A DNA stretch of 64,000 nt, taken from Cyclobacteriaceae bacterium (GTDB lineage Bacteria > Bacteroidota > Bacteroidia > Cytophagales > Cyclobacteriaceae). The DNA is taken from assembly GCA_016787725.1 (NCBI GenBank), contig JAEUTZ010000005.1:1-64000 (forward strand). Reading direction: 5' to 3'. Each line of letters starts with the position of its first letter. Within the stretch, counting starts at the first letter, position 1. Positions 36,516-46,094 of this stretch are shown here, piece by piece. Both the position numbers and the translations under genes were made by a program. Under the pieces are notes generated by a model that saw only the letters and a program-made list of their open reading frames with translations, ran no database searches and was not told the DNA's origin.

Positions 36516-39320
36516 ATGAAATCCTTCCTCCTCACCTTGCTGATCCTATCCAGTGGCATTGTTTTAGGACAGAAAAAAGTTTCACCGCCACCCATTTCAA
36601 AAAAAGCATTGGATCATTCGGTATATGACAATTGGAAAGAAATTCCCTACAAAGCACTGACTCCAGACGGCAGTCATGCGGTCTTCACCATAAATCCACA
36701 GGATGGCGATGGGAAAGTGGTTTTCTACAATCTAAAAACAAACTCACAGGATTCGGTAAAGCGTGCTGCTGACATTGCCCTCACCTTTGATAGTCGTAAT
36801 GCGGTTTTCAAAATAAAGCCACCACAAAAACTGGTCAAGGATCTGCGCAGGCAAAAAAAGAAAAAAGAAGAATTGCCGAAAGACTCGCTGGGGATTTATT
36901 CATTCAGCAGCCGCAAAACGGAAAAAATTCCAGAGATAAAGTCCTTTAAGGTTCCAGAAAAATCAGGCGGCTGGGTTGCGTATCAATTGGAAGCTAAGAA
37001 AGAAGCGAAACCGGCTGCCACTGGCGAAAAGCCTACCACCACAAAAAAGAAAAAGGTGAACAGTGATGACAATGGCTATACCCTGGTGCTGAAGAAATTG
37101 ACAGACGGAAAGGAAATTTATTTTGGATATGTGAAAGACTATACATTCGCCAAGTTTGGTCATGGTTTGCTGTTTCATACGACAGGAAATGACTCCACCC
37201 TGAAAGCAGGTATGTACTGGTATGACCTGCAAAGGGAAGACCTGAAAATGTTACATGAAGGCCGGGCAAAGTTCAAATACAAAGGGCTTGCGATCAGCGA
37301 AGATGGCACGCAAGCTTCTTTCTTGCTGGATTCAGATACTACCAAAGCACTGGTGCGTCACTTCAAACTATACCATTGGCAAAAAGAAAGTCCAACAGCA
37401 CAACTGTTGGATATTGAAACCTCGCTTGGCATTCCTCAAAATTGGATTGTGAGTGAGCATTATACCCCCCTGTTCTCCAAAGATGGGAAGCGGCTATTTG
37501 TTGGTTCAAGTCCAGTCCCTGCCGTTGCCGATACAACCTTGTTGCCCGAAGAAATGGCCGTGGTTGAAGTATGGGGTGGAAATGATGATTATATCTACCC
37601 GCAACAAAACCGGCAACTGGAAAACGAAAAAAAACGAAGCTACCTGGTAATGATTGATTTGGATACCCGCAGCATCCGGCAGATTGCCGATCGCGAGGTA
37701 CCCGCGGTGATCTTGGGCAATGAAGGGAATGCTTCTATTTTTCTGGGTGAAAGTGATGTGAAGTATCGAAAAATGATTACCTGGGATACCCAGAACTATT
37801 CGGATCTCTATGTTTTTGATGTAGCTGCCGGCACCCGAAAACTTATACTTTCTCAACTGAAAGGGAATGCTGCGCTGTCGCCTCAGGCACAGTATGCTTA
37901 TTGGTACAGTCAACCCGATAGTGGCTGGTTTGCCTACCAGGTTGCTTCCGAAAAGACACAACTCCTTACGAAAGGATTGGGCGTGGCGGAAGAAGAAAAT
38001 GATTTGCCTCAATTCCCGAACTCCTATGGGGCCGCAGGCTGGACCAAAGATGACTCGCGGTTTTTAGTTTACGATCGCTACGACATCTGGTCGCTTGATC
38101 CCAAAGGGCAAACCGATCCGGTTAATCTCACCCGCATCGGACGACAGGAGAAAATCCGGTTTCGGTACATTCGTCTGGATGCGGAAGAACGGTATATTAA
38201 TCCGGACAAGGAATTGCTTTTGAGCGCCTTTAACGAAATCACCAAAGCTGCCGGGTACTACAAGTTAAACCTAAAGGATGGAAAGCTCACGCGCCTCCTG
38301 ATGAGTGATCATCGGTACAGCTTCACGGCAAAAGCAAAAGAGACCAATCAAGTACTGTTTACAAGAGAGAGTTTTCGGGAATATCCTGATGTGTGGACAA
38401 CCGATATAACATTTTCTAATCAAAAGAAACTGAGCGAGGCAAATCCCCAAATGAAAAACTACTTGTGGGGATCGGTGGAACGGGTATCCTGGACTTCACT
38501 CGATAACCTTTCGCTGGAAGGATTGCTGTATAAACCGGAGGGCTTTGATCCCAAAAAGAAATATCCATTGATGGTCTATTTCTATGAACGGTATACGGAC
38601 GATATTCATCAGCATTATGCTCCAGCCCCCATCCGTTCGTTTATTAACTTCTCGTTGTATGCGAGCAACGGCTATCTCATTTTTGTTCCAGATATCATTT
38701 ACAAGATTGGATTTCCGGGTGAAAGCGCCCATAACTGTGTCTTACCGGGTATAACCGCGTTGATCAGCAAAGGGTTTGTAGACGAAAAACATATCGGGGT
38801 TCAAGGGCACAGCTGGGGCGGCTATCAAGCCGCCTACCTGGTTACGCGCACGAACATGTTTGCTGCTGCTGAGGCGGGGGCCCCTGTCGTTAACATGATC
38901 AGTGCCTACGGTGGCGTTCGGTGGGAAAGTGGGCTGAGCCGGATGTTTCAATATGAAAAAACCCAAAGTCGGTTGGGCGGTTCGCTATGGGAAAAGCCGA
39001 TGTTGTACCTCGAGAATTCACCCATCCTTTTCGCAGATAAAGTTCAAACTCCTGTGCTCATGATGCATAATGATGGCGATGGTGCCGTTCCCTGGTACCA
39101 GGGTATTGAGTTTTATATGGCCTTACGCAGATTGAACAAACCGGTGTGGATGCTCAATTACAACGGCCAGGGCCATGGCCTTACGCAACGACAAGACCGC
39201 ATGGACTTTGCCATTCGCATGAAGCAATACTTCGATCACTTTTTGATGGGCCAACCCATGCCCGAATGGATGAAGGAAGGTATTCCTGCGATTAAGAAAG
39301 GAACTACAAAAGGATATTGA
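36516..39320 (+). CDS. S9 family peptidase (prolyl oligopeptidase type)
   Basis: A 934-residue exported serine peptidase. The signal peptide (MKSFLLTLLILSSGIVLGQ) is followed by a beta-propeller-like N-terminal domain and a C-terminal alpha/beta-hydrolase. The nucleophile Ser is in GVQGHSWGGYQAAYL (~766), Asp in NDGDGAVPW (~852), His in GQGHGL (~884). A Lys/Thr/Pro-rich insertion at ~165-190 (EKPTTTKKKKVNSDDNG) looks like a flexible linker. It probably degrades oligopeptides in the periplasm. The ATG at 36516 is chosen over a GTG at 36477 because it starts the signal peptide. Confidence 0.92.
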   Translation: MKSFLLTLLILSSGIVLGQKKVSPPPISKKALDHSVYDNWKEIPYKALTPDGSHAVFTINPQDGDGKVVFYNLKTNSQDSVKRAADIALTFDSRNAVFKIKPPQKLVKDLRRQKKKKEELPKDSLGIYSFSSRKTEKIPEIKSFKVPEKSGGWVAYQLEAKKEAKPAATGEKPTTTKKKKVNSDDNGYTLVLKKLTDGKEIYFGYVKDYTFAKFGHGLLFHTTGNDSTLKAGMYWYDLQREDLKMLHEGRAKFKYKGLAISEDGTQASFLLDSDTTKALVRHFKLYHWQKESPTAQLLDIETSLGIPQNWIVSEHYTPLFSKDGKRLFVGSSPVPAVADTTLLPEEMAVVEVWGGNDDYIYPQQNRQLENEKKRSYLVMIDLDTRSIRQIADREVPAVILGNEGNASIFLGESDVKYRKMITWDTQNYSDLYVFDVAAGTRKLILSQLKGNAALSPQAQYAYWYSQPDSGWFAYQVASEKTQLLTKGLGVAEEENDLPQFPNSYGAAGWTKDDSRFLVYDRYDIWSLDPKGQTDPVNLTRIGRQEKIRFRYIRLDAEERYINPDKELLLSAFNEITKAAGYYKLNLKDGKLTRLLMSDHRYSFTAKAKETNQVLFTRESFREYPDVWTTDITFSNQKKLSEANPQMKNYLWGSVERVSWTSLDNLSLEGLLYKPEGFDPKKKYPLMVYFYERYTDDIHQHYAPAPIRSFINFSLYASNGYLIFVPDIIYKIGFPGESAHNCVLPGITALISKGFVDEKHIGVQGHSWGGYQAAYLVTRTNMFAAAEAGAPVVNMISAYGGVRWESGLSRMFQYEKTQSRLGGSLWEKPMLYLENSPILFADKVQTPVLMMHNDGDGAVPWYQGIEFYMALRRLNKPVWMLNYNGQGHGLTQRQDRMDFAIRMKQYFDHFLMGQPMPEWMKEGIPAIKKGTTKGY

Positions 39321-39376
39321 TGTAATCACTGCAGGCGAAGTATTTTTCATTGGACCTACCACTTGGTGAGTTCCTA

Positions 39377-40258
39377 TTATCCTATTTTAACGGACGTCAT
39401 GGTCAGGGAACCTGCAACCGCCTTATCGTTAAATAAAGTGACCTCCTCCTTTTCCTCTTTCAGCGCCAATGCATAGAGCAGGGGCAAAAAATGCTCGGGG
39501 GTTGGGATGGCCAATTGAAAGGGCTTTCCTTGCTGAGAATAGCTAATCAACGGTTTGTGGTTGTTAGAAAGAATGAAGCCTCTCATTTTCTCACTCGCTT
39601 CCTGAGCCCAGTCATAGGCGTAGTCGGTTGTATTCAATTTATCCCATGCTACCATCCGAAGATTATGAACCATATTGCCGCTGCCAATAATTAACACTCC
39701 CTTCTTGCGAAGCGAAGCCAGTTCTTGTGCCAATTCATAATGGTATTGAGGCGACTGAAAATGATCAAGACTCATTTGAACGACCGGCACATCGGCATTG
39801 GGATAGAGATGCTTCACTACACTCCAGGCGCCATGATCTAATCCCCAGGCGTGATCGAGTCCAACACTTGTTTTCTTAATCGTATTTTTTGTTTCGCTTG
39901 CCAATTCAGGGCTTCCCGGGGCCGGGTACTGAACTTCAAATAATTCCTTTGGAAATCCCCCAAAGTCGTGGATGGTGCGCGGATGTTCCATGGCTGTAAC
40001 ATACGTTCCGCGGGTTTCCCAATGCGCTGATATCACTAAAATTGCGCGGGGTTTTGGCAATACCTTGCCTGCATTTCTAAACCCGCGTACAAATTCATTT
40101 TCTTCAATTGCATTCATGGGGCTTCCGTGTCCCAGAAATAACGCAGGCATTTTCTCGGTAGCAGAAAAGGAGCCCGTCAGCTTGCCTAGTTCCTTCAATT
40201 TCATAGTTGATCCTATTACGGGTGCAGCCAACGCAAATAAAAACTCGGTTCGATCCAT
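39377..40258 (-). CDS. 4,5-DOPA dioxygenase extradiol-like protein (DODA/LigB family)
   Basis: A 293-residue class III extradiol dioxygenase. The iron/zinc ligands sit in ALFLGHGSPMNAIEE and IHDFGGFP; another conserved His is in GSGNMVHNLR. Related YgiD proteins cleave L-DOPA in vitro. An N-terminal segment (MDRTEFLFALAAPVIGST) resembles a Tat-less leader often seen in the Bacteroidota copies. The ATG at 40258 is used because a longer frame from 40321 adds sequence with no conservation signal. A short hairpin CTTAAT-atag-ATTAAG sits upstream at 40329-40344. Confidence 0.88.
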   Translation of the reverse strand: MDRTEFLFALAAPVIGSTMKLKELGKLTGSFSATEKMPALFLGHGSPMNAIEENEFVRGFRNAGKVLPKPRAILVISAHWETRGTYVTAMEHPRTIHDFGGFPKELFEVQYPAPGSPELASETKNTIKKTSVGLDHAWGLDHGAWSVVKHLYPNADVPVVQMSLDHFQSPQYHYELAQELASLRKKGVLIIGSGNMVHNLRMVAWDKLNTTDYAYDWAQEASEKMRGFILSNNHKPLISYSQQGKPFQLAIPTPEHFLPLLYALALKEEKEEVTLFNDKAVAGSLTMTSVKIG

Positions 40259-40398
40259 GGTATTCGCAACAAGATTCTGCGCGTGGGAGTTCGCATCGGT
40301 AAAGGTAATGCAGCCGGGCAAACTATTTCTTAATATAGATTAAGCAAGTTCCTATTCATGCCATCGCAACAATCATTGATTGGCTCAAAAAATAAAAA

Positions 40399-41493
40399 TC
40401 AACTCATAGAAACACCAATCAAACTTCCAATGCCATAGGTAATGGCTGCTGCAGCCAATCCAAAAAGCACTTGGCGCAATCCAGAATACCAGACATTCTT
40501 TCCGGTGAATAACGTGATGGCCGCTCCAATTACAAATAAACCTATGGCACTTAAGGCCACACTAAATAATATGGCTTTAAAACCTGCACTGAAGAAGAAC
40601 GGGATAACCGGAATGATAGCACCGATCGAAAACAGAATAAATGAGTAGATGGCCGCCTCCGCAGCCGAACCCTTTAATTCATCCGGATTTATGCCCAGTT
40701 CTTCCTTTACCAACACCTCATGGGCATGCGTTGTGTCTTTCATGATGTCGGCAGCCATCGCATGCGCTTGTGCCTCCGGAATTCCCTTGGCAATGTAAAT
40801 CAGTGCCAATTCTCGTCTTTCTCCTTCCGGATTGTTCTCCAATTCTTCCATCTCAACTTCCATCTGGTTCTCATACAATTCCTGCGAGCTTTTCACCGAA
40901 ATCCATTCTCCCAATGACATCGATAAGGCGCCTGCCAACATCCCGGCTAACCCTGTTAACAATACTCCACTCTCGCCTGCGGTAGCACCGGCCACACCCA
41001 TTACCAGGCTAAAGTTAGATACTAAACCATCATTGCCACCGAGCACGGCTGCGCGAATAGCGTTCCCTCCGATGGATCGGTGTCGCTTTTCAAATTTGGA
41101 AATATAAGCTCCAGCCGATTTCGATTGCTTTTCAAGAATGGAACGAAGAACCTTGACGTGATTTGTTTCAGCGCCTGTCAATTCCATCTTATGAATTACT
41201 TTGGCATTGATGACTGCATTTGAAATACTGCGCTCTGTATCCATCAGCGATCCAAGTACATAGTCATATCCAAATATTTTCCCGATTGTATTAAGCGTAC
41301 GCGCTCGCCAGGACGGCTTCATTACGGAAGCCAGGGTAAGATTTTCCTTCCTACAGAATATTTCGGCATGGCCCCGCTCAATCTCACTCATTTGCCGATA
41401 GACGTGGGCTACCGTTTCATCCGTTTCATGATTGGCCAACTGTTGATACAAATACGAGGCGTCAACTTCAGTTTGTATACTTTTTAAACTCAT
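40399..41493 (-). CDS. Ferritin-like domain fused to a VIT1/CCC1 transporter
   Basis: A 364-residue fusion. Residues ~5-145 form a rubrerythrin/Erv-type di-iron four-helix bundle (EVDASYLYQQL, SEIERGHAEIF, KMELTGAETNHVKVL). Residues ~150-360 form the VIT1/CCC1 membrane domain (GGNDGLVSNFSLVMGVAGA, LAGMLAGALSMSLGEWISVKS). Such proteins (MbfA type) export Fe2+ or Mn2+ from the cytoplasm, with the ferritin-like part sensing or delivering the metal. It is divergent from an ECF sigma operon that ends in a haem-binding protein, so an iron/redox stress link is plausible. Confidence 0.9.
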   Translation of the reverse strand: MSLKSIQTEVDASYLYQQLANHETDETVAHVYRQMSEIERGHAEIFCRKENLTLASVMKPSWRARTLNTIGKIFGYDYVLGSLMDTERSISNAVINAKVIHKMELTGAETNHVKVLRSILEKQSKSAGAYISKFEKRHRSIGGNAIRAAVLGGNDGLVSNFSLVMGVAGATAGESGVLLTGLAGMLAGALSMSLGEWISVKSSQELYENQMEVEMEELENNPEGERRELALIYIAKGIPEAQAHAMAADIMKDTTHAHEVLVKEELGINPDELKGSAAEAAIYSFILFSIGAIIPVIPFFFSAGFKAILFSVALSAIGLFVIGAAITLFTGKNVWYSGLRQVLFGLAAAAITYGIGSLIGVSMS

Positions 41494-41646
41494 TTCAATG
41501 TCACTTCCGGTCTAAAAATCGAAAGGTTATGGAAAGATAGAAACCTCTTGCCAAATACTTACAAGAATAGTAGGGGTAAGGGAATAATTGGTTTGCTTTC
41601 GTTGTCTAAAGTAAAATTAAAAAGGGGATTTCATACCTTAACCCCC

Positions 41647-42183
41647 ATGGTGGAGCCTGATGACACAGAATTACTGGAAAGGTCCAGAGGGGGTGATATG
41701 GCTGCCTTTAAACTGTTGGTTCAACGATATGAAGGACCGGTAGCCGGGGTGATTAAACCCATTCTGGGCAATACCCCGGAAGCAGAAGATGTTGGACAAG
41801 AAGTATTTATTCGATTTTACGATTCGCTTAACAAGTTCCGGGGGGATTCGAAATTGAGCACGTATTTGATCCGGATTGCTATCAACTTATCCCTCAATGA
41901 GCTGAAGCGAAAGAAACGCACGAATTCGCATTACGCGACTCTCGAAGCAGCGGAAGGTGTAAAAGGAGTTGACGAGATGATGGACTTAAAAGAACACTTG
42001 GATTATGCTTTCGAAAGACTGGAGCCCGAATTTAAAGCGGTGGCCACCTTACGCCTCATTGAGGGCTATTCCACAGAAGAGACGGCAGGCATTTTAGAAA
42101 TTCCGTTAGGTACGGCTTTATCGCGCTTGGCTCGGGCCCAGCAAAAACTAAGAATCTCTTTATCAAAAAAGTTAAAACCATGA
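41647..42183 (+). CDS. ECF sigma factor (sigma-70 family)
   Basis: A 178-residue alternative sigma factor. Region 2 has PEAEDVGQEVFIRFYDSLNKF and SKLSTYLIRIAINLSLNELKRK; region 4 has ATLRLIEGYSTEETAGILEIPLGTALSRLARAQQKLR. The start at 41647 (MVEPDDTELLERSRGGD) gives the usual length; the longer frame from 41548 adds 33 unrelated residues. It overlaps the next gene by 4 bases (ATGA), so it is the first gene of a four-gene operon. Confidence 0.9.
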   Translation: MVEPDDTELLERSRGGDMAAFKLLVQRYEGPVAGVIKPILGNTPEAEDVGQEVFIRFYDSLNKFRGDSKLSTYLIRIAINLSLNELKRKKRTNSHYATLEAAEGVKGVDEMMDLKEHLDYAFERLEPEFKAVATLRLIEGYSTEETAGILEIPLGTALSRLARAQQKLRISLSKKLKP

Positions 42184-42599
42184 AAGAAGAATTTTCGGAG
42201 CATGAAGAACTCCTGTTGAAATCATGGGATACCTCCGTTACCCCTCAGGAACGAGAAACGCTGGCTGCCGCAATGCAAAACAATCCTGCCATCCGTTCGC
42301 AAAGCGATCAGTACCAGCATCTAAGAACGTTGTTATTGCGTCCACAACCCGACTCCTTTGGGCCTTTTTTTGCAGAACGGGTAATGTACATGATCAAGCA
42401 AAGGACACAGCAAATTGATTATCTGATCTTCTTCTTTTTTAAGAAGTATCAGATAGTGTTATTGGGCGTGCTGGTGGCACTGTTCATTTCGAATATCTTA
42501 CTCTCCGATCAACTTTCAGTGAAAGGTATTTTTGGATTGGAACAAGAAGCTGATGACGATGTTTTTGCCATTGATATCTATGAGGATTTAACCAAGTAA
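42180..42599 (+). CDS. Single-pass membrane protein, putative anti-sigma factor
   Basis: A 139-residue protein. The N-terminal ~80 residues (HEELLLKSWDTSVTPQERETLAAAM) are soluble and acidic, followed by a membrane helix YQIVLLGVLVALFISNILL (~90-108) and a short acidic outside tail (EQEADDDVFAIDIYEDL). The topology and 4-base overlap with the sigma factor are those of ECF anti-sigma factors. The zinc-type HxxxCxxC is missing, so the assignment is by position and layout. Confidence 0.7.
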   Translation: MKEEFSEHEELLLKSWDTSVTPQERETLAAAMQNNPAIRSQSDQYQHLRTLLLRPQPDSFGPFFAERVMYMIKQRTQQIDYLIFFFFKKYQIVLLGVLVALFISNILLSDQLSVKGIFGLEQEADDDVFAIDIYEDLTK

Positions 42600-42602
42600 T
42601 TT

Positions 42603-43007
42603 ATGACACCGGAAAGAAAGAGAGCCGTTCTCCTTATCGTGATAACCTTAATGATAGGAATTTTGATCGGGGCACTGGGGGTAGGGCTCCTGGGTAAGCA
42701 AAGCCGGAGAGGCGGCAACCCTTCGGCCCGCTGGCGTCAGGAAGGGAAGGAATTATTTATGCAACGAATTTTGAAAGAAGCAAATGCAGATTCATCCCAG
42801 GCAAAATTGATGCGCCCCCTGATGCTTGAAACTATGGCCCGGATTGACAGCCTGCAAAAAGAAACGGATAAGAATGTACATGATGTGGTGGATACCTTTG
42901 AAGAAAACCTCAAAGCCATTCTGCGAGAGGATCAACTACAGCGTTTGCGTGAATTCCATCGCAGAGGCAGACGCGACAATCCACAAAAAGAAAACCGGAA
43001 AGACTAA
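42603..43007 (+). CDS. Spy/CpxP-like (periplasmic heavy-metal sensor type) protein
   Basis: A 134-residue protein with an N-terminal membrane anchor (RAVLLIVITLMIGILIGALGVGLL) and a helical, Lys/Arg-rich soluble domain (FMQRILKEANADSSQAKLMRPLMLETMARIDSLQKE) like the LTXXQ/CpxP/CnrX family. In the CnrX case such a protein senses metal and controls the release of an ECF sigma factor. It lies 3 bases after the putative anti-sigma gene, completing a sigma/anti-sigma/sensor set. No His/Cys metal cluster is apparent. Confidence 0.65.
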   Translation: MTPERKRAVLLIVITLMIGILIGALGVGLLGKQSRRGGNPSARWRQEGKELFMQRILKEANADSSQAKLMRPLMLETMARIDSLQKETDKNVHDVVDTFEENLKAILREDQLQRLREFHRRGRRDNPQKENRKD

Positions 43008-43022
43008 CCTGTTAATACTCTC

Positions 43023-43532
43023 ATGAAAAAGAAAATTCTATATTCTTTGCTGGGTCTGTTCGTCCTGATTCAGTTTATCAGGCCTTCTAAAAATAGTTCC
43101 GATGACAGATCGTATGACATCTCAACAAAATACCAGGTGCCTGCGGAGGTTGGGTCAATTTTGTCGGTGGCCTGTCTTGATTGCCACAGCAACAAAACAA
43201 ACTACCCGTGGTATGCCGAACTACAGCCGGTGGGTTGGTTCCTAAACAAGCATGTTACCGATGGTAAAGGGGATCTCAACTTTTCAGCATTCACCCAACT
43301 ACCCCTTGCTGTACAAAACCATAAGTTTGAAGAGGTAATCGAAATGGTGAAAGAAGGTGAAATGCCGTTGGCCTCCTACACCTACCTGGGCCTGCATGCT
43401 GATGCTAATTTGACGAGTGAGCAACGGCAGTCGATCGTTGATTGGGCGGCCAGTCAAATGGATTTGTTAAAGGCACAATACCCGGCTGATAGTTTGGTGC
43501 TCAGGCGCAGAAGACCGGAGCCCGGAATCTGA
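43023..43532 (+). CDS. Haem-binding domain protein (CxxCH)
   Basis: A 169-residue membrane-anchored protein (ILYSLLGLFVLIQFIRP) with one haem-c motif CLDCH (~53-57) followed by NYPWYAELQPVGWFLNKHVTDG, a signature of the Bacteroidota haem_bd family. It should hold a covalently attached haem in the periplasm. It is the last gene of the sigma-factor operon, 15 bases after the Spy-like gene, and converges with the OmpA lipoprotein gene (2 bases between stops). Confidence 0.85.
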   Translation: MKKKILYSLLGLFVLIQFIRPSKNSSDDRSYDISTKYQVPAEVGSILSVACLDCHSNKTNYPWYAELQPVGWFLNKHVTDGKGDLNFSAFTQLPLAVQNHKFEEVIEMVKEGEMPLASYTYLGLHADANLTSEQRQSIVDWAASQMDLLKAQYPADSLVLRRRRPEPGI

Positions 43533-43534
43533 AT

Positions 43535-45544
43535 TTAAGGTTCGTTTTCGTTCTTCTTTAGTTCATTGCGGAAGTACTTATCTTCATCATCCTCTCCGGG
43601 TTTAACATAAGTGCCGATTTCCAGAATCTTAAATTCCGTTCTTCGGTTTCGCTGACGGCCGGCAGGGTTGTCGCTGCCATCGGGGTTGGTGTTTCGGGCG
43701 ATGGGTTTACTTTCGCCATAGCCTTTGGCTACCAGGCGTGCCGGATCAATTCCTTTGCGGATTAGATAATTCACAGTCGACTCCGCTCTGCGTTGCGAAA
43801 GTTCAATGTTATAGGCATCACTGGCAACACTGTCGGTGTGTGACCCCATTTCAATTCGTAAATCGGGATTGTCGTTGAGCAAGACCACCAACTTATCCAA
43901 CTCCCGGGCAGCATCTCTCCGGATATCGGCAGAATCATATCCGAAATAAATATTTTCAAGTACAAAAATCTTGTTGCGCTCTTTCCGGTCTAGCACCAAT
44001 ACCGTGTCGAGCGTAATGTTGGTAACTAACTCTTTCAGTGATTCAAGCGGCACGGATTTGCCAACGGTTGTATACTGTTGTCGCTTCGTAATGTACCCGT
44101 CTGTTTCACCAATTAATGTATAGGCTTCATTTTCATACACGCGAAACAGGAATTTACCATCATTGCCGGTAACGTAATCCTGCATGGCCTCTCCCTCCTG
44201 ATCCAACAAAGTGACCAAGGTATTTGGAAGAATCTCGCGTGTGCTATCCTTGCGCACCATGTAAGTAATTCCTTGCAGATAATAGTTTACAACCTTCAGA
44301 TTAGGGTCTTCATTGACAAATGTATAGATATCATCATCGCCCTTGCCTCCCTCCCGGTTGGAGGTAAAGAAGCCACGATCGGCCTTGAACAAATAAATTC
44401 CGAAATCATCGGCTGGAGAGTTTACCGGTTGGCCCAAATTTTCCACCACTGTTTTTCCATTCGCGCGGTTGACTACAAAAATATCGAGCATGCCATAGCC
44501 GGGGTGACCATCGGATGAAAAGTAAAGCTTTCCGTTTTCGGATACATAGGGGAACAATTCAGAGCCTGCTGTATTGATTTCCGGTCCCAGGTTACGAACC
44601 CGGCCAAACCGACCGCGCCCGTCCATCTGGGCAGAATAAAGATCCAATCCGCCAAAGCCTCCCTTTCTGTTCGATGAAAAGTAAAGGGTCCTTCCATCCG
44701 GACTTAAGGCCGGTGTAGATTCCCACGCATCCGGTTGGTTGATGTTGATTGGGGTGGGCTCACTCCAACTTCCATTTCGAAAACGAGACAAGTACAAATC
44801 CACATCACTAGCGCCTTTGCGTTTGCCGGTGTTGCCTTTGGCAAAAATCATGGTACGACCATCTGGGGTAAAGGTGATGCACCCTTCATTTACGTTTGAA
44901 TCGTTAATAAATCCGGGCAATAGCGCAATCGTGTTCACATTTACATTGGCCCCGTTGGTCTCGGCTTTGTATAAATCGGTAAAGGGCGTGCCGGTTGCCT
45001 CATAAATGCGGCCATTCGAGCGCGAAGAGGTAAAATAAAGTTCGTTATTGGAATAAACCGGTGCATATTCCGTAAAGGGTGTGTTGATCGCCTCCAGGTT
45101 TTTTATCTTATAATAGCTCTTCTTCTGTGCCAGTTTGTCCAGATAATTGATGCCATCTAATTCGCGATACGCACGGGCTTTCATCTTTTCGTCAGCGGTC
45201 GTACTCTCTAACTCTTCGAGTACCTGGCGGGCTTCTTCGTATTTGGCATTGGCCTGAAGCGATTTTGCGTAGTAAAGCTTTACAGAATCGGGATTGACAC
45301 CTTTTCCTCCAGCTTTAGCGTAATACGGTTCTGATTCCTTAATGCGATTCGATAACCGGTAGGATTCTGCAATGTAATAATTGGCCGGGCCATTGTTGGG
45401 CTGTTTCCTGGCCACGCCCTTGTAATAATCGATTACCGTTTCATACTTGCCCAGGCGAAATGACTTTCTCGCCTTCTTTTCAGGACTACACGCAACTATC
45501 AGGACTACCCCCATCAATATCAAAACACTCACACGCATGCTCAT
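43535..45544 (-). CDS. OmpA-family lipoprotein with TPR and PD40 repeats
   Basis: A 669-residue envelope protein. Lipoprotein signal MSMRVSVLILMGVVLIVAC; TPR-like helices (~25-150); a WD40-like PD40 propeller (~160-410, with TPALSPDGRTLYFSSNRKGG and FPYVSENGKLYFSSDGHPG); a carboxypeptidase-like beta domain (~430-520); and OmpA_C peptidoglycan binding (~545-650, EMGSHTDSVASDAYNIELSQRRAES as the signature region). The architecture is like PorE of the type IX secretion system and related Bacteroidota proteins; whether it is PorE itself is not settled here. Confidence 0.88.
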   Translation of the reverse strand: MSMRVSVLILMGVVLIVACSPEKKARKSFRLGKYETVIDYYKGVARKQPNNGPANYYIAESYRLSNRIKESEPYYAKAGGKGVNPDSVKLYYAKSLQANAKYEEARQVLEELESTTADEKMKARAYRELDGINYLDKLAQKKSYYKIKNLEAINTPFTEYAPVYSNNELYFTSSRSNGRIYEATGTPFTDLYKAETNGANVNVNTIALLPGFINDSNVNEGCITFTPDGRTMIFAKGNTGKRKGASDVDLYLSRFRNGSWSEPTPININQPDAWESTPALSPDGRTLYFSSNRKGGFGGLDLYSAQMDGRGRFGRVRNLGPEINTAGSELFPYVSENGKLYFSSDGHPGYGMLDIFVVNRANGKTVVENLGQPVNSPADDFGIYLFKADRGFFTSNREGGKGDDDIYTFVNEDPNLKVVNYYLQGITYMVRKDSTREILPNTLVTLLDQEGEAMQDYVTGNDGKFLFRVYENEAYTLIGETDGYITKRQQYTTVGKSVPLESLKELVTNITLDTVLVLDRKERNKIFVLENIYFGYDSADIRRDAARELDKLVVLLNDNPDLRIEMGSHTDSVASDAYNIELSQRRAESTVNYLIRKGIDPARLVAKGYGESKPIARNTNPDGSDNPAGRQRNRRTEFKILEIGTYVKPGEDDEDKYFRNELKKNENEP

Positions 45545-45574
45545 ACAAGGGTTTAAAATTACAAAAAAACGCGC

Positions 45575-46078
45575 TTAAGGAGTTAACGCAGGTTTCGGTA
45601 AATATTTTGCCAACCAGGTCTTTTCTGCCGGTAATTTCCACCGGGTAGTCCATTCCTGCTTGGTGGCGATCAATGTATTGAAGGTGATGCTCTCCGGTTT
45701 CAGAATTCCATCTTGAAATTGCTGCTTCAACTTGGCGATGGGTACCAGAACGGTCTGGCCCTGGATTTCAAAAGCAACGTTCGTCCGGTCCAACAAATCA
45801 ATACCCGTAGTTTGATGAATGTGGCGCAACACACTCACTGAAGAATCAATCGAGCATCCGCTGGGATGATGAAAGTCTTCGTCTACAGCCATCATCACGA
45901 ATTGATTCGCTTCAATCAAAAACGAAGACGTTAGGGGTTCGCCATGGGCAGCCCATTGCTCACAAAATTCCCTCAGCGTATTGGTAACAATCCTGGCTTC
46001 ATCTTTTGTAAAAGGGCGACTACCCTGATATACCCAAACCCGGCTTTCGGGACTTAATTTCTCAAATGGGACAAACAT
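45575..46078 (-). CDS. Conserved Bacteroidota protein of unknown function
   Basis: A 167-residue cytosolic protein opening with PFEKLSPESRVWVYQGSRPF and FTKDEARIVTNTLREFCEQWAAHG, then a HPSGCSIDSSV loop. These features match a widely conserved Bacteroidota family often labelled 'ABC transporter ATPase' in databases; no Walker motif is seen, so that label looks wrong. It sits next to the Fe-S module, 16 bases after its CCG gene on the same strand, and may share the transcript. Confidence 0.7.
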   Translation of the reverse strand: MFVPFEKLSPESRVWVYQGSRPFTKDEARIVTNTLREFCEQWAAHGEPLTSSFLIEANQFVMMAVDEDFHHPSGCSIDSSVSVLRHIHQTTGIDLLDRTNVAFEIQGQTVLVPIAKLKQQFQDGILKPESITFNTLIATKQEWTTRWKLPAEKTWLAKYLPKPALTP

Positions 46079-46094
46079 ATTTTTACTATTACTT

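Noticed and set aside
45575..46078. Database-style label 'ABC transporter ATPase' for this family
   Set aside because: No Walker A, Q-loop, signature or Walker B motif is present in its 167 residues.
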